This document shows, in pieces, positions 55,890 to 64,000 of a DNA stretch of 64,000 nt (position 1 is the stretch's first letter; every line of letters begins with the position of its first letter). The position numbers and the translations under genes are program-made. Source of the stretch: Caminibacter mediatlanticus TB-2 (GTDB lineage Bacteria; Campylobacterota; Campylobacteria; Campylobacterales; Nautiliaceae); assembly GCF_005843985.1 (NCBI RefSeq), contig NZ_CP040463.1:280501-344500 (forward strand), written 5' to 3'. The notes beneath the pieces are model-generated. The model worked only from the letters and a program-made list of their open reading frames with translations. It made no database searches and had not been told where the DNA came from.

Positions 55890-56994
55890 AAAATATGGGG
55901 TTATTTTTTTAGTATTCTCTCTTTTTGTAATAGGAGCTTTTTTTATATATCAAAAATTAAATCCAAAAAAATTGCCTACTTATTTAGTAGAAGCTGTCGG
56001 ATTTGTAGATGGGGATTTAATTCATTTAAATACAAAATATCCAGGTAGAGTTGAAAAGATTTATGTAAAAGCAGGAGATAATATAAAAAAAGGAGAAGTT
56101 TTAACAAAACTAAATAGTCAAGAATTTTTAGATAAATTAAAAGTTATAAATGAAGAGATAAAATCAAAAGAAAAAGAATTAGAATTTGCAAGTAAAAACT
56201 TAAATTTAACAATAAAAGAAGCTAATTTAAATATTAATGCTAAATTAAATGAGATAAAAGCTTTGAATTATCAGATAGATACATTAAAAGCTGTTATAAA
56301 GCAAGATAAAAAAGATTTAAAAAGAATTGAAAAACTTGTTTTACAAAATAAAGCACCTCATCATAAACTTGAACTCTCTATTCTTAAACTTACAAAAGAT
56401 AAAAATGAATTAAATGCATTAATTAAAAAAAGAGATATTTTAAATGTGGCTTTAAATGTTGCCAAAACTAATTTAACAAAGGCAAAAACATCTTATCTTA
56501 AAATAAAAGCTCTAAGTAATGGTATAAATGCTTTAAAAGCTAAAAGAGATGAAATAAAAACTATTATAAATGAACTTACCTTAAAATCTCCAATAAATGG
56601 ATATGTTGAGAGTAAAATTGCAAATGAAGGAGAAGTAATAGGAGCTGGTGGAGTAGTATTAGATTTAATAGACCCAAGCAGTTTTTACTTAAAAGTATAT
56701 GTAGATACTTTAACAAATGATAAAATAAGATTAGGACAAAAGGCTGAAATTTTTCTTGATAGTGATTTAAACTCTCCAATTCCAGCAAAAGTTGTTTATA
56801 TTTCAAAAAAAGCTGAATTTACACCAAAGGAGGTTGCAGTTAGAAGTGATAGAATCACAAGAGTATATGAAGTGTGGCTAAGACCTTTAAAACCTGATAA
56901 TAGATTAAAACTTGGTCTTCCTGCAATTGGAGTTATTTTACTTGATAATAACAAAACACTTCCAAAAACTCTAAAAGGATTACCTGTTTTATGA
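55876..56994 (+). CDS. HlyD-family membrane fusion protein (YbhG-like)
   Basis: 372 residues from the ATG at 55876 (AGGAG at 55865-55869); a GTG one codon upstream is possible. N-terminal membrane helix (about 8-25), lipoyl half (PGRVEKIYVKAGDNIKKGEVL), coiled-coil hairpin (roughly 85-215), second half (INGYVESKIANEGEVIGAG) and barrel domain. Unlike the first fusion protein it is directly followed by ABC genes, so it most likely pairs with them, as YbhG does with YbhFSR. ATGA overlap with the ATPase gene. Confidence 0.86.
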   Translation: MQIIKKYGVIFLVFSLFVIGAFFIYQKLNPKKLPTYLVEAVGFVDGDLIHLNTKYPGRVEKIYVKAGDNIKKGEVLTKLNSQEFLDKLKVINEEIKSKEKELEFASKNLNLTIKEANLNINAKLNEIKALNYQIDTLKAVIKQDKKDLKRIEKLVLQNKAPHHKLELSILKLTKDKNELNALIKKRDILNVALNVAKTNLTKAKTSYLKIKALSNGINALKAKRDEIKTIINELTLKSPINGYVESKIANEGEVIGAGGVVLDLIDPSSFYLKVYVDTLTNDKIRLGQKAEIFLDSDLNSPIPAKVVYISKKAEFTPKEVAVRSDRITRVYEVWLRPLKPDNRLKLGLPAIGVILLDNNKTLPKTLKGLPVL

Positions 56995-58559
56995 GAGCTA
57001 AATTAAAAGTATTTTATAAAGACTTTTTGGCTGTAAGTGGAGAAGTTGAGGGGAAAATTGGCGAAGTAATTGGATTTATTGGTCCAGATGGAGCTGGTAA
57101 AAGCTCATTTATGAAAGCATTAGCAGGCGTTAAAGAGTTTGTAGGTGAGATAGAATATTTTGATAAAAAATATATAAAAATGAAAGATTTAGAAAAAATA
57201 AAAGACAAACTTGGTTTTATGCCACAAGGTCTTGGTCTTGTTTTATATGATTTTTTATCTGTAAAAGAGCATATTGAATTTTTTAGAGATTTAAGAGGAA
57301 TTAAAAAAGATAAAATTTATGAAGATAGACTTTTAAAAATGGCAGGTCTTGATAGATTTTTAGATAGAAGGGCTAAAAATTTAAGTGGAGGAATGAGACA
57401 AAAACTATCATTAATTTTAACTCTTCTTCATAAACCAAAAATTTTAATCTTAGATGAACCAACAACCGGAGTTGACCCTATAAGTAGAGCAGAACTTTGG
57501 GAGATAGTAAATGAGATGAAAAGTGAAATGATTGCATTTGTTTCTACTTCATATATGAGTGAAGCAAGTAAAATGGATAGAGTTTATGTTTTTGATGAAG
57601 GAGAGATAATTGATAACGGGAAAAGTGAAGAGTTAACTAATAAAATAAAAGATTATGTTTATGAAGGAGAGTTTGAGTGTGATGGATGTATTAGTGCCTT
57701 TAATAAAACCTATTCTCTAAAACCTCTTGACAAACCAAAAGCCAAACCAAGTTTAGAAGGGGTGTTTTTTATAAATGCTATTAAAAAAAATAAAATTCCT
57801 CCTAAAATTTCTCTTCCAAAAGAGAATATTTCTCTTCCTGATATTGTATTAAAAGGAGTAGGACTTACTAAAAAATTTGGGGATTTTATAGCAGATGATC
57901 ATATTGATATAGAACTTAAAAAAGGAGAAATATTAGGACTTCTTGGAGCAAATGGAGCTGGAAAAACAACGTTAATAAAAATGATTTTAGGACTTTATCC
58001 AATTGATGAAGGTGAGCTTTATTTACTTGGAGAGAGAGTTAAAAATAATAGAGATAAACTTAAAAAATCAATTGGTTATATGTCTCAGCTTTTTTCACTT
58101 TATGATGATTTAACAATTTATGAAAATATGAGATATTTTGGAAAATTAAGAGGAGTTGAAAATTTAGAAGAAGAGATACAAAAATATGCTGAATTTTTAG
58201 GTTTTATTGAGTATCTTCATTTTTATCCAAAAGAGCTTCCTTTAGGAATTAATCAAAGGTTTTCGCTTGCTCTTGCCATTTTTCATAAGCCAAAGATTCT
58301 AATACTTGATGAGCCAACAAGTGGAGTTGATCCGATTGCAAGAAGTCAGTTTTGGAAAATTTTAAGGGAGATTAAGTTAAATTGGGGTATATCAATTTTA
58401 GTTACGACTCATTATATGAATGAGGCTGAATATTGTGACAGAGTTGTTGTTTTAAAAAGCGGTAAAAAAATTTTAGATGAAGAGGTTAAAACTCTTCTTG
58501 CTAAATACAATACAGATAATTTTGAAGAGATTTTTTTAAAGGTTTATAGTGGGAGTTAA
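56991..58559 (+). CDS. Double-ATPase ABC transporter subunit (YbhF-like)
   Basis: 522 residues with two fused ABC domains. Domain 1: Walker A GPDGAGKS (31-38), signature LSGGMRQ, Walker B ILILDEPTTGVD; its H-loop histidine is replaced by tyrosine (STSYMSEA). Domain 2: Walker A GANGAGKTT (319-327), a degenerate signature (LPLGINQR), Walker B ILILDEPTSGVD and a proper H-loop (TTHYMNEA). The complementary defects are what one expects if the tandem forms one good and one poor ATP site, as in YbhF. It powers the two permeases that follow. The N-terminal 20 residues lack a usual A-loop. Confidence 0.92.
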   Translation: MRAKLKVFYKDFLAVSGEVEGKIGEVIGFIGPDGAGKSSFMKALAGVKEFVGEIEYFDKKYIKMKDLEKIKDKLGFMPQGLGLVLYDFLSVKEHIEFFRDLRGIKKDKIYEDRLLKMAGLDRFLDRRAKNLSGGMRQKLSLILTLLHKPKILILDEPTTGVDPISRAELWEIVNEMKSEMIAFVSTSYMSEASKMDRVYVFDEGEIIDNGKSEELTNKIKDYVYEGEFECDGCISAFNKTYSLKPLDKPKAKPSLEGVFFINAIKKNKIPPKISLPKENISLPDIVLKGVGLTKKFGDFIADDHIDIELKKGEILGLLGANGAGKTTLIKMILGLYPIDEGELYLLGERVKNNRDKLKKSIGYMSQLFSLYDDLTIYENMRYFGKLRGVENLEEEIQKYAEFLGFIEYLHFYPKELPLGINQRFSLALAIFHKPKILILDEPTSGVDPIARSQFWKILREIKLNWGISILVTTHYMNEAEYCDRVVVLKSGKKILDEEVKTLLAKYNTDNFEEIFLKVYSGS

Positions 58560-59622
58560 AGCATATTTAAAAAAAGAGTTTATAGATTTAGTAAGAACTA
58601 AAATGATTTTTTTAGTCTATATTTTTCCATCTCTTGTATTGCTTTTATTTGGAGGAGGAATTAAGCTAAGTGTAAATCATATAAGAACTGTTATAGTAGA
58701 TTATGATAATTCTAAAATCTCAAACGATATTGCACAAAAATATGTAGCTTCAAAATATTTTGATGTAGAATTTTTAAATAATGAAAAAGAGGCTTTTAAA
58801 CTTTTAAAAAATGGCAAAAAAGATCTGCTAATAATATTTCCTCAAAATTTTTCAAAAAATCTTATAAAAGATAAAGCTGAGGCTGGAATATTTGTAGATG
58901 GAGCATTTCCTTTTAGAGGGCTTATGATAGAAAATTATGCAAAAGGTGTATTTTTAAGTTTAATCCCAAATAAAATAAAGCTTGATTATAGGTTTTTGTA
59001 TAATCCTTCTCTTAGAGATGAAAATTCAATAGTCCCAGGAGTTATTGGACTTGCTTTATTAATAGCCCCTGCAATTTTAGCAGCACTTTTAATTGTAAAA
59101 GAAAAAGAAAACGGGACTATTTTTAATTTTTATTCTTCAAAAGTCTCAAAAACATCTTTTATTATTGCAAAATTACTGCCTCCATTTTTATTGCATTTTG
59201 TAAATGTTTTTATTTTGTTTTTAATTGCAGTTTATATTTTTGAGGTGCCATTTAGAGGTAGTTTTTTGCTTTATGTAATCGCAAGTATTTTTTATTTAAT
59301 AGTGAGTATTGGAATAGGACTTTTAGTTTCAGTTATTACATCAACTCAAATAGCAGCTTTAATTTTAACAATTCTTATAACTTTAATTCCTGGATTTTTA
59401 TACTCAGGCATAATAATGCCAATTTCATCTATGAGTGGAGAAGCCTATATTGAAGCACATCTTTTTCCTGTAATGTATTATAATCACTTAATTTATGATG
59501 CTTTTTTAGGGGGAGTTGGGTTTAATTCAACTTTAAATTTAAAATACCTTTTAATACTTTTTTTATATGGAGTTTTTTTAATTTTAATAGGTTCATTGCT
59601 GCTTAGAAAAGGTGAAAGATGA
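58549..59622 (+). CDS. ABC-2 type permease (YbhS-like)
   Basis: 357 residues, GTG start at 58549 overlapping the ATPase gene by 11 bases; AAAGG precedes it. Layout of the ABC-2 family: one N-terminal helix (about 19-37), a periplasmic domain to about residue 155, then five helices in the C-terminal half, with the KEKENGTIFNFYSS coupling segment. Forms a heterodimer with the next gene product. Substrates of such YbhFSR-type pumps include cationic drugs and dyes; specificity here is unknown. Confidence 0.88.
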   Translation: MGVKAYLKKEFIDLVRTKMIFLVYIFPSLVLLLFGGGIKLSVNHIRTVIVDYDNSKISNDIAQKYVASKYFDVEFLNNEKEAFKLLKNGKKDLLIIFPQNFSKNLIKDKAEAGIFVDGAFPFRGLMIENYAKGVFLSLIPNKIKLDYRFLYNPSLRDENSIVPGVIGLALLIAPAILAALLIVKEKENGTIFNFYSSKVSKTSFIIAKLLPPFLLHFVNVFILFLIAVYIFEVPFRGSFLLYVIASIFYLIVSIGIGLLVSVITSTQIAALILTILITLIPGFLYSGIIMPISSMSGEAYIEAHLFPVMYYNHLIYDAFLGGVGFNSTLNLKYLLILFLYGVFLILIGSLLLRKGER

Positions 59623-60674
59623 TATCAATTATTATAAAAGAATTTTTGCAGTTTTTTAGAAATAAAGGGCTTGTTATTTTTATATTATATGCATTTACTC
59701 TTGATATTTATATTGCTGCAACAGGTATAAAAATAAAACCTCAAAATATAGGGGTTGGAATATTAGACTATACAAATAAAGGAATTAGTACAAAAATTAT
59801 TTCTCATCTTCATAAGCCTGAATTTAAAAAACCAATCTATTTTTATAACGAAAATGAATTAAAAAAAGCAATTTATAATAAAAAGATTATGATAGGTCTG
59901 ATTTTTGATAATGATTTTGATAAAACAATGCATTTAAAAATAATCGCCGATGCAACAGCCGCATCTCAAGCACAAATGGCAATAATTTATCTTCAAAATA
60001 TTTTATATAATCTTCTTCCAAAAGAGAAATTACGACTTGATATTGCTTCGCATAAACTATTTAATCAAAACTCTAATACTCCTTGGTTTATGGGACTTAG
60101 TGAATTTATGAGTGTTGTTACTATGATAATTTTAATTTTAAGTGCAATTACTTTTGTAAAAGAGAAAGAAAAAGGGACTTGGGATATTATGCTTTTAACT
60201 CCAATTGATTCTAAAAAAATTATTTTTGCAAAACTATTATCTCAAATGCTTATTATTTCTATTTTTATGGTAATTGCAATAGGTATTATTATTTTTAAGG
60301 TTTTAAATACGCCTATAAATGGAAATTTATTTTTATTTTTTATTGCAAGTTTTATATTTTTCTTTGCTCTATCAGGAATTGGTCTTTTTATAGCTTCTAT
60401 TTCAAATACCATTTTAGAAGTCGGTCAATATAGTGGGATAATTATGATGCCTATGATTTTTTTAAGTGGAGCTTGGACGCCTGTTTATTCTATGAATATT
60501 GTTAATCAATTTTTAGCCTATTTTTCCCCTTTATATTACTATATTGAAATAACACAAGATATATTTTTTAGAGGAAGTGAGATTTATATATTAATTCCAA
60601 AATTACTAATGTTAACTTTAATAGGTATAGTTTTGTTTTATTTAGGGTATCGAAAAATAGGGAAGCTTTTTTAG
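59619..60674 (+). CDS. ABC-2 type permease (YbhR-like)
   Basis: 351 residues, same fold as its upstream neighbour: N-terminal helix, a periplasmic domain, then KEKEKGTWDIMLLTPI (coupling segment) and five helices ending in a LGYRKIGKLF tail. The SGIIMMPMIFLSGAWTPVYSM stretch is typical of the YbhR/YhhJ group. It is the last gene of the efflux operon; a hairpin follows 14 bases after its stop. Confidence 0.88.
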   Translation: MISIIIKEFLQFFRNKGLVIFILYAFTLDIYIAATGIKIKPQNIGVGILDYTNKGISTKIISHLHKPEFKKPIYFYNENELKKAIYNKKIMIGLIFDNDFDKTMHLKIIADATAASQAQMAIIYLQNILYNLLPKEKLRLDIASHKLFNQNSNTPWFMGLSEFMSVVTMIILILSAITFVKEKEKGTWDIMLLTPIDSKKIIFAKLLSQMLIISIFMVIAIGIIIFKVLNTPINGNLFLFFIASFIFFFALSGIGLFIASISNTILEVGQYSGIIMMPMIFLSGAWTPVYSMNIVNQFLAYFSPLYYYIEITQDIFFRGSEIYILIPKLLMLTLIGIVLFYLGYRKIGKLF

Positions 60675-60688
60675 AAATAGTTCCATAC

Positions 60689-60711
60689 TTTTTCCTTTTA
60701 ATAAGGAAAAA
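60689..60711. terminator. Inverted repeat between the efflux and S10 operons
   Basis: Nine-base perfect arms (TTTTTCCTT 60689-60697 and AAGGAAAAA 60703-60711) with a five-base loop. It lies 14 bases after the last efflux gene. No T-run follows on the + strand, so it is not a textbook Rho-independent terminator, but its place between two operons suggests that role or transcript-end protection. Confidence 0.45.
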
Positions 60712-60727
60712 ATACTATAAAAATCTC

Positions 60728-60756
60728 TTGTAAAAGTGCTTAAAATCAAATATAAT
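60728..60756 (+). promoter_or_regulatory. Promoter of the S10 ribosomal operon
   Basis: TTGTAA at 60728-60733, a 17-base spacer and a perfect TATAAT at 60751-60756. It is the only good promoter in the 131-base gap before rpsJ and gives a leader of roughly 43 bases. Confidence 0.7.
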
Positions 60757-60770
60757 TTCACTCCAAACAG

Positions 60771-60784
60771 CGTGGGAATCCACG
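60771..60784 (+). promoter_or_regulatory. Small hairpin in the rpsJ leader
   Basis: CGTGG (60771-60775) and CCACG (60780-60784) flank a GAAT loop. It is a GC-rich island in otherwise AT-rich DNA, between the promoter and the AAAAAGGA ribosome-binding site. It may be an autoregulatory site of the operon; no match to a named leader motif could be checked. Confidence 0.4.
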
Positions 60785-60805
60785 AGATCTTTAAAAAGGA
60801 ATGCA

Positions 60806-61114
60806 ATGGAGAAAATAAGAATTAAACTTCAAGCATATGATCATAGAGTGCTTGATAAAGCAGTAAGTATTATTACGGATGCTATTAAAAGAACTGGTGC
60901 AGAAGTAAAGGGACCAATTCCTCTACCTACAAAAATTAGAAGATATACAGTATTAAGATCACCTCACATCAATAAAGATAGTAGAGAACAATTTGAAATA
61001 AGAATTCATAGAAGACTTATTGATGTTGTTAATGCGTCACCTGATACAGTTGATCAGCTAATGAAATTAGAATTAGCTCCAGAGGTAGACGTAGAAGTTA
61101 GGGCATTAAGTTAA
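60806..61114 (+). CDS. rpsJ: 30S ribosomal protein S10
   Basis: 102 residues, full length. Begins [17 protein letters not shown] and has the [31 protein letters not shown] core of S10. Part of the 30S head; also NusE in antitermination. First gene of the S10 operon, followed after 10 bases by rplC. The loop with R-S-P-H near residues 51-54 lies at the NusB-facing region in the family. Confidence 0.98.
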   Translation: MEKIRIKLQAYDHRVLDKAVSIITDAIKRTGAEVKGPIPLPTKIRRYTVLRSPHINKDSREQFEIRIHRRLIDVVNASPDTVDQLMKLELAPEVDVEVRALS

Positions 61115-61124
61115 GGAGAATTAA

Positions 61125-61703
61125 ATGGAATTTATCGTTGAAAAAATAGGAATGAGTAGAACAGTAGGAGAGAAAAGTATCCCTGTTACTTTATTAAAAA
61201 TTGTACCAGCAAAAGTTTGCGAAGTTAAAGAAGATGGAAAAGCATTAGTTGCTTATCCAAAAGGTAAAAAAGTTAATAAACCAATTGAGGGTATGCAAAA
61301 AAAATATGGATTAAGCAAAGAATTCAATAGGTTTGTTGAATTAAAAGTTGCAAACACTGAAGCTGGAGATTTATCACTTGAACCTTTAAATGAAGCTAAA
61401 AAAGTAAAAATTACTTTTAAAAGCAAAGGAAGAGGTTTTCAAGGTGTTGTAAAAAGATATGGCTTTGGTGGTGGTCCTGGAAGTCATGGTAGTAGATTTC
61501 ATAGAGCACCTGGTTCAATAGGTAACTGTGAATTTCCAGGAAGAGTTATGCCAGGTAAAAAAATGCCAGGACATTATGGAAATAAAAATGTAACAGTAAA
61601 TGCAGAAGTAGTAGAATTTAATCCTGATATGGGAGTACTTGTAATTAAAGGAAGTGTTCCTGGGGCAAATGGAAGCTTAGGGAAAATAAGGATTGTGAAA
61701 TGA
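61125..61703 (+). CDS. rplC: 50S ribosomal protein L3
   Basis: 192 residues. [25 protein letters not shown] and the [13 protein letters not shown]-type stretch (here [13 protein letters not shown]) are diagnostic of bacterial L3, which nucleates 50S assembly near the peptidyl transferase centre. AAGGAG lies before the ATG. The stop overlaps rplD by four bases. Confidence 0.98.
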   Translation: MEFIVEKIGMSRTVGEKSIPVTLLKIVPAKVCEVKEDGKALVAYPKGKKVNKPIEGMQKKYGLSKEFNRFVELKVANTEAGDLSLEPLNEAKKVKITFKSKGRGFQGVVKRYGFGGGPGSHGSRFHRAPGSIGNCEFPGRVMPGKKMPGHYGNKNVTVNAEVVEFNPDMGVLVIKGSVPGANGSLGKIRIVK

Positions 61704-62287
61704 GTGTTGAAATTAAAAAAATAAATCAGTTACCAGAAGATTTTCAAGGAATTAATCCACATAACCTTTATTTATATGTAAAAGCTTATCTTGCAAATCA
61801 AAGAGCAGGTACAGCTCATACTAAAACAAGAGGTGAAGTAAGCGGTGGTGGTAAAAAGCCATTTAGACAAAAAGGTTTAGGTAGAGCAAGACAAGGTAGT
61901 ATTAGAGCACCTCATTTTGTTGGTGGTGGTGTAGCTCATGGACCAAGAAATGAAAGAGATTGGTCTCAAAAACTTAATAAAAAGCAAAAAAGAGTTGCAT
62001 TAAAATATGCTTTAAATGAAAAAGCTGAAAATGAAAAAATTTATGTAGTACCAGAAGTAAAAATTGAATCTGGAAAAACAAAAGATGCAGTTAAATGGTT
62101 AAATAACTTTAATGAAAGAGATTATTTAATTGTTGTTGATAATATGGATGAAAAAACATATTTAGCATTTAGAAACATTCCAAATGTTTATATTATTACA
62201 CCAGAAGAATTAAACGCTTATTATGCAAGTGTATTTAAATCAATTATTTTTGATGAAGCTGCATTTGATAAAGTTATAAAGGGCTAA
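61700..62287 (+). CDS. rplD: 50S ribosomal protein L4
   Basis: 195 residues. [27 protein letters not shown] is the conserved extended loop that lines the exit tunnel. In E. coli L4 represses its own operon through the S10 leader; whether the small leader hairpin here serves that is unknown. Start overlaps rplC (ATGA). Confidence 0.98.
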   Translation: MSVEIKKINQLPEDFQGINPHNLYLYVKAYLANQRAGTAHTKTRGEVSGGGKKPFRQKGLGRARQGSIRAPHFVGGGVAHGPRNERDWSQKLNKKQKRVALKYALNEKAENEKIYVVPEVKIESGKTKDAVKWLNNFNERDYLIVVDNMDEKTYLAFRNIPNVYIITPEELNAYYASVFKSIIFDEAAFDKVIKG

Positions 62288-62290
62288 GCT

Positions 62291-62572
62291 ATGGCAGATA
62301 TTACAGATATTAAATCAATTGTGTATACAGAAAAAGCACTAAATTTACAAGAACAAGGTGTTTTAGTTGTTCAAACATCACCAAAAGTAACTAAAAATCA
62401 ATTAAAACAAATTTTTAAAGAATATTTTGGTGTAACACCTATTAAAATTAATTCATTAAGGCAAAAAGGTAAAGTTAAAAGATTTAGAGGTATTGAAGGT
62501 AAAAGACCAGATTACAAAAAATTCTATGTTAAATTACCTGAAGATGCAAAACTTGAAAGCCTAAGTGTATAA
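62291..62572 (+). CDS. rplW: 50S ribosomal protein L23
   Basis: 93 residues. [16 protein letters not shown] at the start and the [22 protein letters not shown] segment match L23, which sits at the tunnel exit and docks trigger factor and SRP. It starts 3 bases after rplD and its end overlaps the region just before rplB. Confidence 0.97.
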   Translation: MADITDIKSIVYTEKALNLQEQGVLVVQTSPKVTKNQLKQIFKEYFGVTPIKINSLRQKGKVKRFRGIEGKRPDYKKFYVKLPEDAKLESLSV

Positions 62573-62582
62573 AGGAAAAAGA

Positions 62583-63407
62583 ATGGCAGTAAAAAAATAT
62601 AAACCATATACACCGTCAAGAAGGTTTATGACCACACTTGATAACAGTGATATTACATCTAAACCAACAGTTAAAAAATTACTTATTAAACTTCCAGCAA
62701 AAGCTGGTAGAAACAATATGGGAAGAATTACTTCTCGCCATAGAGAAGCTGGACATAAAAAACTTTATAGAATTATTGATTTTAAAAGAAATAAATTTGG
62801 AGTACCTGGTAAAGTAGTTACTATTGAATATGACCCATACAGAAATTGTAGAATTTGTTTAATTTCTTATGCTGATGGAGATAAAAGATATATTATTCAA
62901 CCAGAAGGTTTAAAAGTTGGTGATATAGTAATGGCAGCTGAGAGTGGTCTTGATATTTTACCAGGTAATGCTATGAAACTTAAAAACATTCCAGTTGGTA
63001 CAGTAGTTCATAATGTTGAGATGAAACCTGGAAAAGGTGGACAAATTGCAAGAGCTGCTGGTAACAGTTGTCAAATTATGGGTAGAGAAGATAAATATGT
63101 AATTTTAAGACTTCCATCTGGTGAAATGAGAAAAATTCTTGGTGAATGTATGGCAACAATTGGAACAGTTGGTAATGCTGATTATCAAAATATCACAATT
63201 GGTAAAGCTGGTAGAAGCAGATGGCTTGGAATTAGACCTCAAACAAGAGGTATTGCTATGAACCCAGTTGACCATCCACATGGTGGGGGTGAAGGTAGAA
63301 GTAAAGGTAATCATCCTGTTACACCTTGGGGTATGCCAACTAAAGGTTATAAAACTCGTAAGAAAAAACAATCTGATAAATATATAATTTCAAGAAGAAA
63401 GAAATAA
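62583..63407 (+). CDS. rplB: 50S ribosomal protein L2
   Basis: 274 residues from the ATG at 62583 (AAAGGA upstream). A GTG at 62565 lies inside rplW and is unlikely, because L2 begins [13 protein letters not shown]. Core motifs [14 protein letters not shown] and the C-terminal [17 protein letters not shown]-type loop (here [17 protein letters not shown], with its functional histidine) are intact. Needed for subunit association and peptidyl transfer. Confidence 0.98.
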   Translation: MAVKKYKPYTPSRRFMTTLDNSDITSKPTVKKLLIKLPAKAGRNNMGRITSRHREAGHKKLYRIIDFKRNKFGVPGKVVTIEYDPYRNCRICLISYADGDKRYIIQPEGLKVGDIVMAAESGLDILPGNAMKLKNIPVGTVVHNVEMKPGKGGQIARAAGNSCQIMGREDKYVILRLPSGEMRKILGECMATIGTVGNADYQNITIGKAGRSRWLGIRPQTRGIAMNPVDHPHGGGEGRSKGNHPVTPWGMPTKGYKTRKKKQSDKYIISRRKK

Positions 63408-63416
63408 GGATAGCTC

Positions 63417-63698
63417 ATGGCTAGAAGTTTAAAAAAAGGTCCTTTTGTAGATGACCATTTAATGAAAAAAGTACTTAAAGCAAAAGAAGAAAAAAATCCA
63501 AAACCAATTAAAACTTGGTCAAGAAGAAGTACAATTGTTCCAGAAATGATTGGACTTACTATTAATGTTCATAATGGTAGAGATTTTGTACCTGTTTATA
63601 TCACTGAAAGACATGTAGGTTTTAAACTTGGTGAATTTGCACCAACAAGAACTTTTAGAGGACATAAAGGTTCAGTCCAAAAGAAAATTGGTAAGTAA
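63417..63698 (+). CDS. rpsS: 30S ribosomal protein S19
   Basis: 93 residues. Begins [18 protein letters not shown], followed by [15 protein letters not shown] and the [14 protein letters not shown] tail of S19, a 30S head protein that contacts S13 and 16S rRNA. Nine bases after rplB; rplV follows after nine bases. Confidence 0.98.
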   Translation: MARSLKKGPFVDDHLMKKVLKAKEEKNPKPIKTWSRRSTIVPEMIGLTINVHNGRDFVPVYITERHVGFKLGEFAPTRTFRGHKGSVQKKIGK

Positions 63699-63707
63699 GG
63701 ATAGGTG

Positions 63708-64000
63708 ATGAGTAAAGCAGTATTAAAATTTATAAGACTTTCACCAACTAAAGCAAGACTTATTGCAAGAGAAATTCAAGGAATGAATGGTGAAGAAGCT
63801 CTTGCAAAATTAGAATTTATGCCAAATAAAGCTGCAAGAGTAATTGCAAAAGTATTAACAAGTGCAATTGCAAATGGTGGTTTTGATGCAAATGAAGTTG
63901 TAGTTAAATCTTGTAGAGTTGATAGAGGTCCTTATCTTAAAAGATTTAGACCAAGAGCAAGAGGTATGGCAAGTAGAATTCAAAAACCAACTGCTCATAT
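63708..64000 (+). CDS. rplV: 50S ribosomal protein L22, 3' end outside the window
   Basis: Open from the ATG at 63708 to the window end, 97 complete codons. [19 protein letters not shown] and the basic loop [22 protein letters not shown] are those of L22, whose long loop reaches the exit tunnel (macrolide site). A GTG directly before the ATG is a possible but less likely start. Follows rpsS as in other S10 operons. Confidence 0.96.
   Translation, partial: MSKAVLKFIRLSPTKARLIAREIQGMNGEEALAKLEFMPNKAARVIAKVLTSAIANGGFDANEVVVKSCRVDRGPYLKRFRPRARGMASRIQKPTAH

Overview
The window is a very AT-rich, almost fully coding stretch. All but one of its genes lie on the + strand, in long runs with 1-4 base overlaps. 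A PDZ protein-ispA-tkt block, a HisZ-like gene next to purA, a bacterial PglB oligosaccharyltransferase and the start of an S10 ribosomal operon together suggest a Campylobacterota genome. A vent lineage such as Nautiliales is plausible, but that is inference from gene content. I found no rRNA, tRNA, CRISPR array, transposase or reverse transcriptase.

Layout. (1) 1-8044: housekeeping genes (PDZ protein, ispA, tkt, class V aminotransferase, HisZ-like, purA, FliJ-like coiled coil, short Sua5/YrdC protein, lipoprotein). (2) 8041-26376: glycan region I. It has galE, galU, ugd, a dTDP-rhamnose set (rfbA with a frameshift, rfbC, rfbD, rfbB), a Wzx flippase, glycosyltransferases, a Wzy polymerase split by a frameshift, an initiating phosphoglycosyltransferase and pglB. 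(3) 26523-45657: glycan region II, with GDP-fucose genes (gmm, gmd, fcl), wecB, a second Wzx, pyruvyl-, acyl- and N-acyl-type modifying enzymes, many glycosyltransferases, a second polymerase/ligase-type membrane protein and a WecG/TagA enzyme. (4) 45652-51548: a second phosphoglycosyltransferase (- strand), a UDP-glucuronate epimerase and the Wza-Wzc-PHP phosphatase export and control set. (5) 51551-60674: an efflux operon behind a consensus promoter, with EmrA/EmrB-like genes, a TolC-like protein and a YbhG/YbhF/YbhS/YbhR-type ABC exporter. (6) 60728-64000: S10 operon from rpsJ to a partial rplV.

The most unusual signal is a family of degenerate 7-base tandem arrays at about a dozen places in genes or gene junctions (lipoprotein, galE, rfbC flanks, rfbD twice, rfbD/rfbB junction, rfbB, wecB, hlyD/MFS junction, tolC). 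Two small four-helix-bundle genes (S23/Avd-like fold, TIGR02436-type) sit at operon junctions, and each is bracketed by heptamer arrays in inverted orientation. The heptamer words differ between the two loci, but within each locus the left and right arms are reverse complements. A third inverted array pair inside rfbD has no gene between its arms. This looks like a small cassette system related in form to the ORF-carrying intervening sequences of 23S rRNA, but inserted in protein operons and tolerated in coding frames. Mobility and the role of the protein are inference.

The glycan genes could work together as follows. GalE, GalU, Ugd and the epimerase make UDP-hexoses and uronates; Rfb makes dTDP-rhamnose; Gmd and Fcl make GDP-fucose. 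Two phosphoglycosyltransferases start lipid-linked chains, which two flippase/polymerase sets handle. One product could go to protein via PglB and the other to the surface via Wza/Wzc.
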